Shown: positions 1 through 7,593 of the stretch, piece after piece
Position numbering within the stretch: position 1 is the first letter of the stretch
Layout: each line of letters opens with the position of its first letter
DNA from: Lachnospiraceae bacterium
GTDB lineage: Bacteria > Bacillota_A > Clostridia > Lachnospirales > Lachnospiraceae
Length of the DNA stretch: 20,007 nt
Direction: 5' to 3'
Assembly (NCBI GenBank): GCA_016281675.1
Contig: JAEEJD010000218.1
Location: forward strand, 1-20,007
Notes under the pieces: generated by a model
Seen by the model: only the letters and a program-made list of their open reading frames with translations
Told to the model about the DNA's origin: nothing
Database searches by the model: none
Made by a program: the position numbers and the translations under genes

Positions 1-2451
1 CTGAGGTATCGGACGGGTCTTGAGCATATCATCGACTTCATCGGGCTGGTCGATCGTCTCGAGTTCCTCGACCTCCCCGAGATCGTCAACGCTGTAAGGA
101 TACTGTATAGGTGCGGTCAGTCCGTGACGGACTGCCTCTTTATCTTTCTCTTCAGGTTCTTCGGACGGCTGCTCGTCTTCTTCTTCGGATTCTTCCCCGG
201 CCGGAGACTCTTCTTTGACAGGCTCTTCCACTTCAACCCTGTGAACGACCGGCTCTGCTTCGGGTTCCTCTTCGTCCGGTTCCTCTTCGTCTTCGGGAAG
301 ATCGGGCTGCTCCACTTCCTCTATTTCTTCGGCCTCGCCGTAATCTTCGGGTTCGGGCAGAGGAGTCTCCTCAACCGGCTCTTCCTCTTCGGGCTCGGGA
401 ATCTCACCTGTCATTCTCTTGACAAGTTCTTCGTCCTCTTTCCTTATCTGTGCGATATGTCCGCCGTATTCCTCATCAAGCGTGAGCTTTCTTCCGGAAG
501 GAAGAACGTCTCCCTTGATCGGTATGTCGGGCACCTCAGGCGCTTTGGGTTCGTCGGTAACATCGGATACTTCGGGAATGATCGGAGTCTCGGCGTTCGG
601 AAGGATATCGGGGATCGTTCCCGTGATCGATGCCTTGGCAGGTCCGTTGATCCTTGCTCCGGATTCCGTTCTCTTCACATTTTCCCTGTCAAATACGGGA
701 GAAGGTATAGTCGTTCTTGTTACGACTCCCTTATTGTCGTCTTTTAATACTTCTTCTTTGAGCTTACTGTCTTCTTCCGAAACCTTTTCCTGTTCGGGTT
801 CGCTTTGATCGGCTGCGACAGTGTTTTCGAATCCCGGAATAACTCCCTTAAGCTGAGACATGATATCCTGGGTCTGCTCCATTGATCGACTTAGGATCTG
901 CTGTTTACGCTGCTCCTCGCCGTTCTTCTTCTTCTCTTCCCAGTCTTTCATGAAGTCGCTGAGATCTATCTGACCGGGAACCTGCTCGTCCGCTGTATTT
1001 ACAGGCTCCTCTGCCTGGGGCTGTACCGCGGGTGCAACGCTTTGTACCGCAGGCGCCGGTGTTTCGGGCACAGGTGCAACTACGGGTGCTGGTGTCGGTT
1101 CCGGTGCGGGTTCCGGCTCCGGTTTTACGTAAGTTACCGGCGAAGCTCCGGGTTCGGTATATACAGGTGCCTGATCCATCGGATCGGCATATCTTACGGG
1201 TTCGGGTTCGGGCTCGGGAACAGGCTGCTGATATACATTCTGTTGAGGCTGAGCATACATCTGCTGAGGCTGTTCGTATACGTTCTGGCCGTATAGCGGC
1301 TGCTGATACATCTGCTGGGGCTGTGCATACATTTGCTGCTGATACATCTGTGCCTGCTGCGGATCCATATACATATTCTGACCGTACATCTGAGGCTGCT
1401 GAGCCTGCGGATAAACGGGCTCCGACACGGGACCGGCATTGTTCAGCTGCTGCATGAACTGTTCCTGAGACTGATCGTATAACTGGGATGTAACACCGTA
1501 ATACGGTGAAGGAACAACACTCTTTTCCTTTGCGTAGAACTCTTCCATGTTTTTGGCGAGTTCTTCCTGAAGATTCAGCGTTGAATATTTATCGTTGCTG
1601 TACGGTGTTATCTGAATATCGGAAGTTTGCTGAGGTACGGATACCGATACCGGCGCCGGAGTCTCGGCAGGCTTGGGCTCCTCCTCGGCAGCGAATCCCT
1701 GAGGCATCAGCAAAGAACCCGTGTTGCTGTCCATGGGTGCGGTCTCAAAAGGACTGACACCTTTCGCATACATAGGCATAGACTGTGTCTCATAAATATG
1801 GACGGTCTCCTCCGTTTCTCCGGTAGGAATCTTGGGCGCGTCATAGACGCCGTCGTATTTCTGCTGCTGCTCCTTTGTAAGCGGCGAATGCTGCATCTTG
1901 AGTTCAAGCGCTTTACGCACATAAGGACCGTCACCAAACCAAAGTGCAAGTTCATCACACGTCTCAACACATTTGGTCTCCTGACCGTCCTTATGATATA
2001 AGAGCGCAAGCTCATATGCCCACTTCTCGGTATACTCAGCCCTCTTGAACTCCTCAAGGAGTGATATCTTCTCCTCCAGAGGAACGTCCTGGGCATCGTA
2101 TATCTTATATAACAGAACATATCTGTTTGTATCGTGGGGTTTTAAATGAACGTACTCCCTGTAGTACTCGATGGCCTCAGATACTTCATCAAGTTTTATG
2201 GCCAGCTCACAAAGGGCATAGACAACATTTGCCCTGTCAGGATACCGTTCATAAGCCAGAAGAAGAATGTCCCTGGCCTCGGAATAATGCTTTGTTACTT
2301 TGTATATCTCGCTGACGGTACACAACATGGAGAAACTCTTGACTCTTCTCCAGTCGATCGTGTCGGCTATATCCATCGCTTCCTGGAAACGATGCTCTTT
2401 GATCAATGATTTTATCTGGTCCGCACAGACCTGATATTCGTACTTATCCAA
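1..2451 (-). CDS. TPR protein with Gln/Pro-rich and acidic low-complexity tail (C-terminus beyond the window)
   Basis: An open frame of 817 codons runs without a stop to the left edge, so the C-terminus is missing. I chose a TTG start at 2449-2451 because AAGGGAG sits 8 nt upstream; the next in-frame start further up, GTG at 2470-2472, has no such site. Residues 1-200 are helical and TPR-like (for example ARDILLLAYERYPD). From about residue 230 it becomes low complexity: Met-Tyr-Gln-Gln-Pro repeats at about 345-410, a Pro/Glu-Pro stretch at about 410-470, then a highly acidic Glu/Pro stretch at about 675-775. I see no signal peptide or membrane helix in this part. Its place after ksgA and the N-terminal sequence match a conserved Lachnospiraceae TPR protein as I remember it; function unknown. 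The repeats suggest a scaffold or binding role, which is inference. Confidence 0.85.
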   Translation of the reverse strand, partial: MDKYEYQVCADQIKSLIKEHRFQEAMDIADTIDWRRVKSFSMLCTVSEIYKVTKHYSEARDILLLAYERYPDRANVVYALCELAIKLDEVSEAIEYYREYVHLKPHDTNRYVLLYKIYDAQDVPLEEKISLLEEFKRAEYTEKWAYELALLYHKDGQETKCVETCDELALWFGDGPYVRKALELKMQHSPLTKEQQQKYDGVYDAPKIPTGETEETVHIYETQSMPMYAKGVSPFETAPMDSNTGSLLMPQGFAAEEEPKPAETPAPVSVSVPQQTSDIQITPYSNDKYSTLNLQEELAKNMEEFYAKEKSVVPSPYYGVTSQLYDQSQEQFMQQLNNAGPVSEPVYPQAQQPQMYGQNMYMDPQQAQMYQQQMYAQPQQMYQQPLYGQNVYEQPQQMYAQPQQNVYQQPVPEPEPEPVRYADPMDQAPVYTEPGASPVTYVKPEPEPAPEPTPAPVVAPVPETPAPAVQSVAPAVQPQAEEPVNTADEQVPGQIDLSDFMKDWEEKKKNGEEQRKQQILSRSMEQTQDIMSQLKGVIPGFENTVAADQSEPEQEKVSEEDSKLKEEVLKDDNKGVVTRTTIPSPVFDRENVKRTESGARINGPAKASITGTIPDILPNAETPIIPEVSDVTDEPKAPEVPDIPIKGDVLPSGRKLTLDEEYGGHIAQIRKEDEELVKRMTGEIPEPEEEEPVEETPLPEPEDYGEAEEIEEVEQPDLPEDEEEPDEEEPEAEPVVHRVEVEEPVKEESPAGEESEEEDEQPSEEPEEKDKEAVRHGLTAPIQYPYSVDDLGEVEELETIDQPDEVDDMLKTRPIPQ
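1221..1410 (-). repeat. Coding Gln-Gln-Met-Tyr repeat stretch
   Basis: The DNA is visibly repetitive because the protein repeats short units such as QQMYQQP, QQMYAQP and YGQNVYEQP. The spacing is irregular and the frame is kept throughout, so this is a protein-level low-complexity repeat, not a DNA mobile element or CRISPR. Confidence 0.8.
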
Positions 2452-2459
2452 AACAAAAA

Positions 2460-2466
2460 CTCCCTT
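2460..2466 (-). promoter_or_regulatory. Shine-Dalgarno site fixing the TTG start of the TPR gene
   Basis: AAGGGAG on the minus strand lies 8 nt before TTG at 2449-2451. It is the only good ribosome binding site near the beginning of the frame and decides for a non-ATG start. Confidence 0.7.
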
Positions 2467-2495
2467 AAGCACAACATGTGCCCATTATCTTGGCT

Positions 2496-2524
2496 ATTTT
2501 ATCATACGGACCGTGCTATGTCAA
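2496..2524 (-). promoter_or_regulatory. Promoter for the TPR gene, embedded in the end of ksgA
   Basis: On the minus strand TTGACA (2524-2519) is followed after 17 nt by TAAAAT (2501-2496), with a TG one base upstream of the -10 box (extended -10). The -35 box lies in the last codons of ksgA. The predicted start at about 2489 gives a leader of about 38 nt that includes a small GCACA/TGTGC hairpin just before the ribosome binding site. Confidence 0.7.
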
Positions 2525-3373
2525 AATATTGGAAAGTGCGGCAAACTGCCGAAGATCAAGCGTTTCTCCCCTTACGTTCTCATCAAGTCCCATATCGTTA
2601 AGAGCCTTTGCGACCGCCTCTTTTGATATGTCAAGACCCGCAAAATTGCCTATCGCATTCACAAGAGTCTTCCTTCTCTGGTTAAATGAAGCCCTGATAA
2701 GATCGAACATGAGCTTTTCGTTTGTCACTTCGATTTCGGAAGTGTTTCTGACAGTCAGCCGTATCACGCTTGACCCCACCTTGGGACGCGGCATGAAACA
2801 GTTGGGGGGAACATTGGCGGCGATGTATGTATCTGCATAGTACTGCACGGCAAGCGAAAGGGCACCGTAATCCTTTGTTCCCGGTCCGGCCTGCATGCGA
2901 ACGGCGACCTCTTTCTGGACCATGATCGTTATGCTCGATAAGGGAAGATGCTGTTCAAGAAGTGACATCACTATCGGTGTTGTTATGTAATAAGGAAGAT
3001 TTGCGACAACTTTTACGTTCATCCCGGCAAACTCATCCCGGATAAGCGCTGTCATATCCGTCTTCATGACATCCGCATTTATTATCTTCAGGTTGGAATA
3101 TCCCGATAAGGTATCGCTTAGTATCGGGATCAGTTCTTTATCGATCTCAACCGCCACGACTTTTGCGGCACGCTCACACAGCCGCTGCGTCATCGTACCG
3201 ATCCCGGGACCGATCTCAATGACTCCGTCCTCTTTTCCGATATCGGCGGCGTCAATGATCTTGTCGAGGACATGCGCATCTATCAGGAAATTCTGCCCGT
3301 ACCTCTTCTGAAACGAGAAACCGTATTTTTTTATAACTTCCGCCGTGCTTTTGGCGTTCCCGAGATCTGCCAT
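2516..3373 (-). CDS. rsmA: 16S rRNA (adenine1518-N6/adenine1519-N6)-dimethyltransferase KsgA/RsmA
   Basis: The 285-aa protein has the usual length of the family, which adds two methyl groups to each of two adjacent adenines in the 3' hairpin of 16S rRNA during small-subunit assembly, using S-adenosylmethionine. Visible signatures are YGQNFLID near the N-terminus, the SAM-binding motif I VIEIGPGIGTMTQ, the catalytic NLPYYIT motif, and the C-terminal RGETLDLRQFAALSN. Its ATG shares one base with the stop of tatD upstream (TGATG), so the two are very probably translationally coupled. Confident assignment; also known as ksgA. Confidence 0.97.
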   Translation of the reverse strand: MADLGNAKSTAEVIKKYGFSFQKRYGQNFLIDAHVLDKIIDAADIGKEDGVIEIGPGIGTMTQRLCERAAKVVAVEIDKELIPILSDTLSGYSNLKIINADVMKTDMTALIRDEFAGMNVKVVANLPYYITTPIVMSLLEQHLPLSSITIMVQKEVAVRMQAGPGTKDYGALSLAVQYYADTYIAANVPPNCFMPRPKVGSSVIRLTVRNTSEIEVTNEKLMFDLIRASFNQRRKTLVNAIGNFAGLDISKEAVAKALNDMGLDENVRGETLDLRQFAALSNILT

Positions 3374-4140
3374 CAGTTGTCACCGAATATCCTTACAGCA
3401 TTATTAAACGTCACTTCTTCAACTTCCTTTGCACTGACGCCCTTTATCTTTGCTATCTCCTCAATGATATACGGAAGATACTCCGACGAATTACGTTTTC
3501 CCCTCATCGGAACCGGCGTCATATAAGGAGAATCCGTTTCCGTAACGATCCGGTCGAGCGGGGCATATTCAACGACTTCTTTAAGCTTTTTGCCGTTCTT
3601 GAAAGTTACGACGCCCCCGACTCCCAGGCAGAAACCCAGATCAAGGAATTGTTTTGCCATCTCGACTCCGTAAGAGTAGCAGTGCATTATGCCACCGACG
3701 TCCCCGGCCTTCTCGGATCTTAACATATCAAGAGTATCCGCGGCCGCATCTCTTGAATGGATTATGATCGGAAGCTTTACCTTTCTTGCAAGCGCGATCT
3801 GACTTGCAAACCACTTCTTCTGTATGTCGCGCTCCGGTTCATCCCAGTAATAATCAAGACCTATCTCCCCGATGGCAACAACCTTCTCATCCTTTGAATA
3901 TTCTTCAAGGATTGACATATCCTCTTCCGTAAGTTCCCCCGTCTCTTCGGGATGAACTCCGACAGATGCCGAAAAACCGCTGTAAGAGCGTGCAAGTTCG
4001 ATGCTCGTTCTGCTGCTTTTCATCGATGCTCCGACGTTTATGAACCTTGTAACGCCCTCTGCCATCGCGCGTTTTATCGCTTCATCGCGGTCATCATCAA
4101 ATGCCTTATCGTCAAAATGTGTGTGAGTTTCGTATATCAT
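3373..4140 (-). CDS. tatD: TatD family metal-dependent deoxyribonuclease
   Basis: The 255-aa protein (start ATG 4138-4140) shows the TatD metal-binding pattern: THTHFDD at the N-terminus (His-x-His), EIGLDYYWDEP, a HSRDA histidine, MHCYS, and TETDSPYMTP near the C-terminus. The family cleaves 3' ends of DNA and is often encoded next to ksgA. A longer frame starts at a TTG at 4162-4164, but the predicted transcription start at about 4163 and an AAGGA site at 4151-4155 favour the ATG. It forms an operon with ksgA, overlapping it by one base. Confidence 0.93.
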   Translation of the reverse strand: MIYETHTHFDDKAFDDDRDEAIKRAMAEGVTRFINVGASMKSSRTSIELARSYSGFSASVGVHPEETGELTEEDMSILEEYSKDEKVVAIGEIGLDYYWDEPERDIQKKWFASQIALARKVKLPIIIHSRDAAADTLDMLRSEKAGDVGGIMHCYSYGVEMAKQFLDLGFCLGVGGVVTFKNGKKLKEVVEYAPLDRIVTETDSPYMTPVPMRGKRNSSEYLPYIIEEIAKIKGVSAKEVEEVTFNNAVRIFGDN

Positions 4141-4153
4141 GCGCAAAAAATCC

Positions 4154-4182
4154 TTGCAATTCAAAAAGCATTATAATATAAT
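4154..4182 (+). promoter_or_regulatory. Sigma-A type promoter for tRNA-Lys, interleaved with the tatD promoter
   Basis: On the plus strand TTGCAA (4154-4159), 17 nt, TATAAT (4177-4182). The start is expected near 4189, about 18 nt before the tRNA. Its -10 box is within 2 bp of the opposing -10 box, and its -35 box lies beyond the predicted start of the tatD transcript, so the two promoters share the same DNA. Confidence 0.65.
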
Positions 4183-4198
4183 AGCACTTGCGTTACAA
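4170..4198 (-). promoter_or_regulatory. Sigma-A type promoter for tatD-ksgA
   Basis: On the minus strand TTGTAA (4198-4193), 17 nt, TATAAT (4175-4170). The start of transcription is expected near 4163, about 23 nt before the tatD ATG. Confidence 0.75.
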
Positions 4199-4206
4199 AC
4201 GCAGAT

Positions 4207-4279
4207 GCGCGCTTAGCTCAGTTGGTAGAGCACCTGACTCTTAATCAGGGTGTCCAGGGTTCGAGCCCCTGATCGCGCA
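4207..4279 (+). tRNA. tRNA-Lys (anticodon CTT)
   Basis: The 73-nt sequence folds as a tRNA: D stem GCTC/GAGC, anticodon stem CCTGA/TCAGG with loop CTCTTAA (anticodon CTT), variable GTGTC, T stem CAGGG/CCCTG with loop TTCGAGC, discriminator A. CCA is not encoded. The acceptor arms GCGCGCT and ATCGCGC pair except for a C-U mismatch at positions 6:67. Everything else is canonical, so it is probably functional. Confidence 0.93.
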
Positions 4280-4440
4280 CTAAGGCCTCAGTTTTGCTCT
4301 AATGCGGAATTGGGGTTTTAATTTCTAAACTAAAGAGGAGTGTTGGGCCATGCAGAATTCGGCTTCGCCGAATGGCTCTCCACGTGCAGACAGACCTCTT
4401 CCCCATTTGCTTCGCAAATCGGGCCCCTTCTATCTGCCTT
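4280..4440 (+). other. Structured spacer between the two tRNA genes
   Basis: No credible gene is present in these 161 bases. They hold two perfect inverted repeats with a TTC loop: 4357-4363/4367-4373 (ATTCGGC/GCCGAAT) and 4405-4410/4414-4419 (ATTTGC/GCAAAT, flanked by CCC/GGG with a bulge), and a third small one (GCC TTC GGC) running into tRNA-Pro. An outer GCAGA/TCTGC pair (4386-4390/4433-4437) encloses the second hairpin. None is followed by a T-run, so they are not simple terminators. They may be tRNA-processing structures or a REP-like element. Confidence 0.55.
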
Positions 4441-4514
<74 letters not shown>

Positions 4515-4523
4515 TGAATACCG

Positions 4524-4559
4524 ACAAGGGTTTCTGAATCTCAGAAACCCTTGTTTTTT
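4524..4559 (+). terminator. Rho-independent terminator of the tRNA transcript
   Basis: A perfect 14-bp stem (4524-4537 with 4541-4554) with a 3-nt ATC loop is followed by a T-run up to 4559. On the minus strand the same hairpin has no T-run after it, so it should act mainly for the tRNA genes, although it sits directly after the stop of the convergent lipoprotein gene. Confidence 0.92.
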
Positions 4560-4560
4560 G

Positions 4561-6249
4561 TCAATCAAGCTGGCTGTAGAAGTTATCTATGTTTTCTTCG
4601 GGAAGCGGTACCGGATCCCATCCGTAATCCTGAAAAGCCTTGATCTTAAGATTATTGGCTGCAACATAGTTTGCTATGATCTGAGCTCTTATCTCATCGC
4701 GGCCTTTTGTGTCTCCGCTTGACTTAATGAAATCATCGTAGTATTTTCCGAATATCTTCTTGGCGGTAGGCTCAAAATCGCTGCCGTCACCGACAATTTC
4801 CATCTTGGTGACTTCGTATCCTCTCGAATCGTCCACCTGCCTCAAATGTATGCACCCGGGATATGATCCGCCGGATGTATTCTCAAGGATATCTCCGTTG
4901 AGATCATAGTTGTATATCGAGAAATCTCCCCATAAGCGTATATCTTCCCTATTGCTGTCATCTTCGGCAACGATGATCGGACACGGGATCGTAACCTGGG
5001 ATTTGGGATATCCCTTACTCAGTTCATCGATAAGATATTTATACAGTTCATAATAGAATGCCTCGGGTCCCGGATACTCGTATGCGGGAAGAGCGGATAC
5101 AGTGCCTCCGACCGTTGAGAAGTTTACGATCTTCGCGGCACTCATTTCATCAAACATCGCTTCAAACTGTGCCTTTGTCTTTACCGTATCGGCAAGCAGT
5201 ACCTCGTCTCCTTCGGATGATTCGAAATAATATGACTCATTGCCGTTTGTGTCATATTCGACTGCCGCTTTCTTTGTTATGACCAGCTTATCGTTCTCGA
5301 GTCTGTATTTACATACCCAGTGATTGCTTGCGGTATACAGCGCTCCGTCCGCTATTGCCAGGGGATATGCCGTGCCTCCGCTTGTCACTTTACCGACCTC
5401 GTAAGGCGCTCCGTCCTTGTATATGAATACGGTCGCATCGATCGCAGCCGTATTGTCGTCAAGATTGTCATATGTTCCCGAGCTGACAAGAAGAACATCC
5501 TCATCTCCGATCTTCTCATTTGCATATCCCATCCCGTCGGACAGCTTGTCGACTATCTGTGTGAATGTGCCGCATCCGCTTATATCGATCGAAGGAGCCG
5601 ACTCTCCGGCGACTTTTGCAAGAAAATCATCCGATGCCTCTTCCGGACACTCCTCGGGGATACCGGGCGCATTTGCACCTATCTGCTTTGCGGGATCGTA
5701 AATACTTTCCGCGACCGACTTGATATCAACATCCGCAACACCTGAACCGGATGCCGCGCAGCTTAACGAATAAGCAAATCCCGTCTCGACGTCATACCAC
5801 GAGCAAAGTTTCGCACTCTCATCGGAATTCTCAAATGTGCTGACCTTGGCCTGCATGGTCCCGCCTGCCCAGTTTGCGAGAGTCTCCGTTTTCGTATCCT
5901 GCCATTCGTAATACATTCCCGAGATGTCCGTATCTTTTTCATCAAGGACAGCCTGCTCTCTTGCGGTATACTCGATACCGTCAAGATCGAACCTGAGCTG
6001 AACCATAGTCTCACTTTCCCTTTTCGGATCGTTATCCGGAAGCATCAGGCTCCAGTAAATGTTCGTGGCACCTTCCGGCGCGGAAAATCCGTTCGGAGCA
6101 TACTTGTATGCCTCTTCCTCTGTGCAGTCTCTCCATGGATTGGCGATTCCCGTTGAAGGCTCGTCACCGTTTTTGACCGAAAGGGTACATCCGCATAATG
6201 AAACGGCTGTAAGCGCGATCGATACGATCAGAGCTAATGATCTTCTCAT
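4561..6249 (-). CDS. Predicted lipoprotein of unknown function, 562 aa
   Basis: The start ATG at 6247-6249 is preceded by AAAGGAG at 7 nt; an apparent 17-codon extension upstream has no ribosome binding site. The N-terminus MRRSLALIVSIAL is a lipoprotein signal peptide ending at LCG-C21, so the protein should be lipid-anchored on the outer face of the membrane. After a short linker come two parts: about residues 40-190 (compact, with Trp and Tyr, ending near AESIYDP) and about 210-562, which contains GDFSIYNYDLNGDI and ends with a helical EIRAQIIANYVAANN-type segment. I recognise no enzyme motif. It stands alone between convergent tRNA genes and a divergent phosphatase gene. Secretion is well supported; function is not known. 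Confidence 0.88.
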   Translation of the reverse strand: MRRSLALIVSIALTAVSLCGCTLSVKNGDEPSTGIANPWRDCTEEEAYKYAPNGFSAPEGATNIYWSLMLPDNDPKRESETMVQLRFDLDGIEYTAREQAVLDEKDTDISGMYYEWQDTKTETLANWAGGTMQAKVSTFENSDESAKLCSWYDVETGFAYSLSCAASGSGVADVDIKSVAESIYDPAKQIGANAPGIPEECPEEASDDFLAKVAGESAPSIDISGCGTFTQIVDKLSDGMGYANEKIGDEDVLLVSSGTYDNLDDNTAAIDATVFIYKDGAPYEVGKVTSGGTAYPLAIADGALYTASNHWVCKYRLENDKLVITKKAAVEYDTNGNESYYFESSEGDEVLLADTVKTKAQFEAMFDEMSAAKIVNFSTVGGTVSALPAYEYPGPEAFYYELYKYLIDELSKGYPKSQVTIPCPIIVAEDDSNREDIRLWGDFSIYNYDLNGDILENTSGGSYPGCIHLRQVDDSRGYEVTKMEIVGDGSDFEPTAKKIFGKYYDDFIKSSGDTKGRDEIRAQIIANYVAANNLKIKAFQDYGWDPVPLPEENIDNFYSQLD

Positions 6250-6282
6250 TTTATTTCTCCTTTTCTGAGTTTGTTTATTAAG

Positions 6283-6312
6283 TTGCACTCCCGCTCTCAA
6301 TCGGTGTATATT
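6283..6312 (+). promoter_or_regulatory. Possible promoter for the histidine-phosphatase gene
   Basis: TTGCAC (6283-6288), 18 nt, TATATT (6307-6312) lies just before the GGGAGG ribosome binding site at 6323-6328. The predicted leader is short, about 16 nt. I see no equally good promoter for the divergent lipoprotein gene in the same 85-bp gap. Confidence 0.45.
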
Positions 6313-6334
6313 CTTCTGGAACGGGAGGATTGTT

Positions 6335-7114
6335 ATGCGACTGTTTTTTATAAGACACGGGGACCCCGATTACGACAAAGACGGTCTTACCGAAAAAGGA
6401 ATTACCGAAGCCGGGATCCTGGCCAAACACATCAAGGCCCTTAATCTTGATGACATATATGTATCGCCCCTCGGAAGGGCATCCGAGACGGCCTCGTATT
6501 CTCTGGATGCACTCGGAGCCGATGCCGTCGTCTGTGACTGGCTGCGTGAATTCTCCGCCGCCTTTGATCCGTATAAGGCCGATGATGCGGAACGTTCCGC
6601 TTATACTTACAGGATCAACAAAGAGACCGGCTTGTACGAAAAAAGGATTCTCTGGGATATTCTCCCATCATACTACCTTGATCATCCCGAGCTCTTTGAC
6701 AAAGACAAATGGCGTTCCTCAAAGCTTGTATCGTTTTCCGACATGACCGAAAAATATGATCAGGTCATATCTTCGTTCGACGATCTGTTATCGGGATACG
6801 GTTATGTACGAAGCGGATCCGGATATCGTGTCGAAAACGGCAATTCGAAGAACATCGGGTTCTTCTGCCATTTCGGCATCACATCCGTTCTTCTGTCCCG
6901 CCTGTGGAACATATCGCCTTTCATACCTCTTCAGTTCCTGGCCACGGCTCCGACATCGGTAACCGAAGTCGTTACGGAAGAACGACAAAAGGGTATCGCG
7001 ATATTCCGGGCGCTGAGGATCGGTGACATCTCTCATCTTGCAATGGAAGGCGAACCGCCTTCATTTGCGGCACGCTTTTGCGAACGTTTTGAGAATACCG
7101 ATGAGAGACACTAA
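6335..7114 (+). CDS. Histidine phosphatase family protein (phosphoglycerate mutase-like)
   Basis: The 259-aa protein carries the family signature at its N-terminus, FFIRHGDPDYD, with catalytic His8, followed by LTEKGITEAG and SPLGRASETA, which supply the phosphate-pocket arginines and the usual mutase/phosphatase core. The second catalytic histidine is in CHFG (H179). The family dephosphorylates small phosphoesters through a phosphohistidine; the substrate cannot be read from the sequence. There is an insert of about 70 residues between the two halves and no signal peptide, so it is cytoplasmic. The ribosome binding site GGGAGG lies 6 nt before the ATG. Its stop overlaps the stop of the convergent acetyltransferase gene by 4 bp (CTAA). 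Confidence 0.92.
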   Translation: MRLFFIRHGDPDYDKDGLTEKGITEAGILAKHIKALNLDDIYVSPLGRASETASYSLDALGADAVVCDWLREFSAAFDPYKADDAERSAYTYRINKETGLYEKRILWDILPSYYLDHPELFDKDKWRSSKLVSFSDMTEKYDQVISSFDDLLSGYGYVRSGSGYRVENGNSKNIGFFCHFGITSVLLSRLWNISPFIPLQFLATAPTSVTEVVTEERQKGIAIFRALRIGDISHLAMEGEPPSFAARFCERFENTDERH

Positions 7115-7578
7115 AGAATATATTCCATCTGTGTCTCTTTCGGTTTCATACCCATAGCTTTGTAAAAATCATATGCCGCATCATTGCCTTCCCAGACGTT
7201 TAACGTAACTTCATAACATCCGAGTCTTGAGGCCTCGGTCTTAACGTGTTCGAAAAGGGTTTTTCCCACGTGTTTTCCGCGTGCACTCTCATCCACACAA
7301 AGATCATCGATATAAAACATATTTCGCGGGACCATCGTGCTCGTAAACGCAGGTTCCTTAAACTGGCAGAACGCGTATCCGATCAGCTTATCATCGTCGA
7401 TAGCAACATACACCGGCCTGAGATCGTCGGCGAATATCTCGGCAAGCTCTCTGCTGTCGTATTTGGTTGTACCCGGAACAAAAATATCCGGACGTAGATT
7501 TGCGTGTACCTCTAGCACCTGCGACAACAGTCGCAATACGTCCGGAATATCTCTTTCTTCGGCTCTTCTGATTAACAT
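7111..7578 (-). CDS. GNAT family N-acetyltransferase
   Basis: The 155-aa protein has the typical length and order of a GNAT acetyltransferase: N-terminal IRRAEERDIPDVLRL, a central strand YVAIDDDKLIGYAF, the acetyl-CoA loop in ESARGKHVGKTLFEHV (R-G-K-H-V-G-K), and the C-terminal NVWEGNDAAYDFYKAMGM. The substrate is unknown. It follows the SDR gene by only 15 nt and is probably the last gene of the zorA-like operon. Its own ribosome binding site is weak (GGGAAAAG), which fits coupling to the upstream gene. Confidence 0.93.
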   Translation of the reverse strand: MLIRRAEERDIPDVLRLLSQVLEVHANLRPDIFVPGTTKYDSRELAEIFADDLRPVYVAIDDDKLIGYAFCQFKEPAFTSTMVPRNMFYIDDLCVDESARGKHVGKTLFEHVKTEASRLGCYEVTLNVWEGNDAAYDFYKAMGMKPKETQMEYIL

Positions 7579-7593
7579 CCGATACTTTTCCCG

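Noticed and set aside
1221..1410. CRISPR array
   Set aside because: Repeats are short, irregular, in frame and encode Gln-Gln-Met-Tyr; there are no spacers and no cas genes.
124..2409. Many plus-strand open frames opposite the TPR gene
   Set aside because: They arise because the acidic and Gln/Pro-rich codons on the minus strand give few stops on the other strand. Their proteins are biased (Phe/Leu or Ser-rich) and lack ribosome binding sites.
4524..4559. Bidirectional terminator also serving the lipoprotein gene
   Set aside because: On the minus strand the hairpin is followed by CGGTATTC, not a T-run, so action in that direction is not supported.
7048..7070. Terminator for the GNAT or phosphatase gene
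   Set aside because: A perfect 7-bp hairpin (GAAGGCG/CGCCTTC) is present near the end of the phosphatase gene but no T-run follows on either strand.
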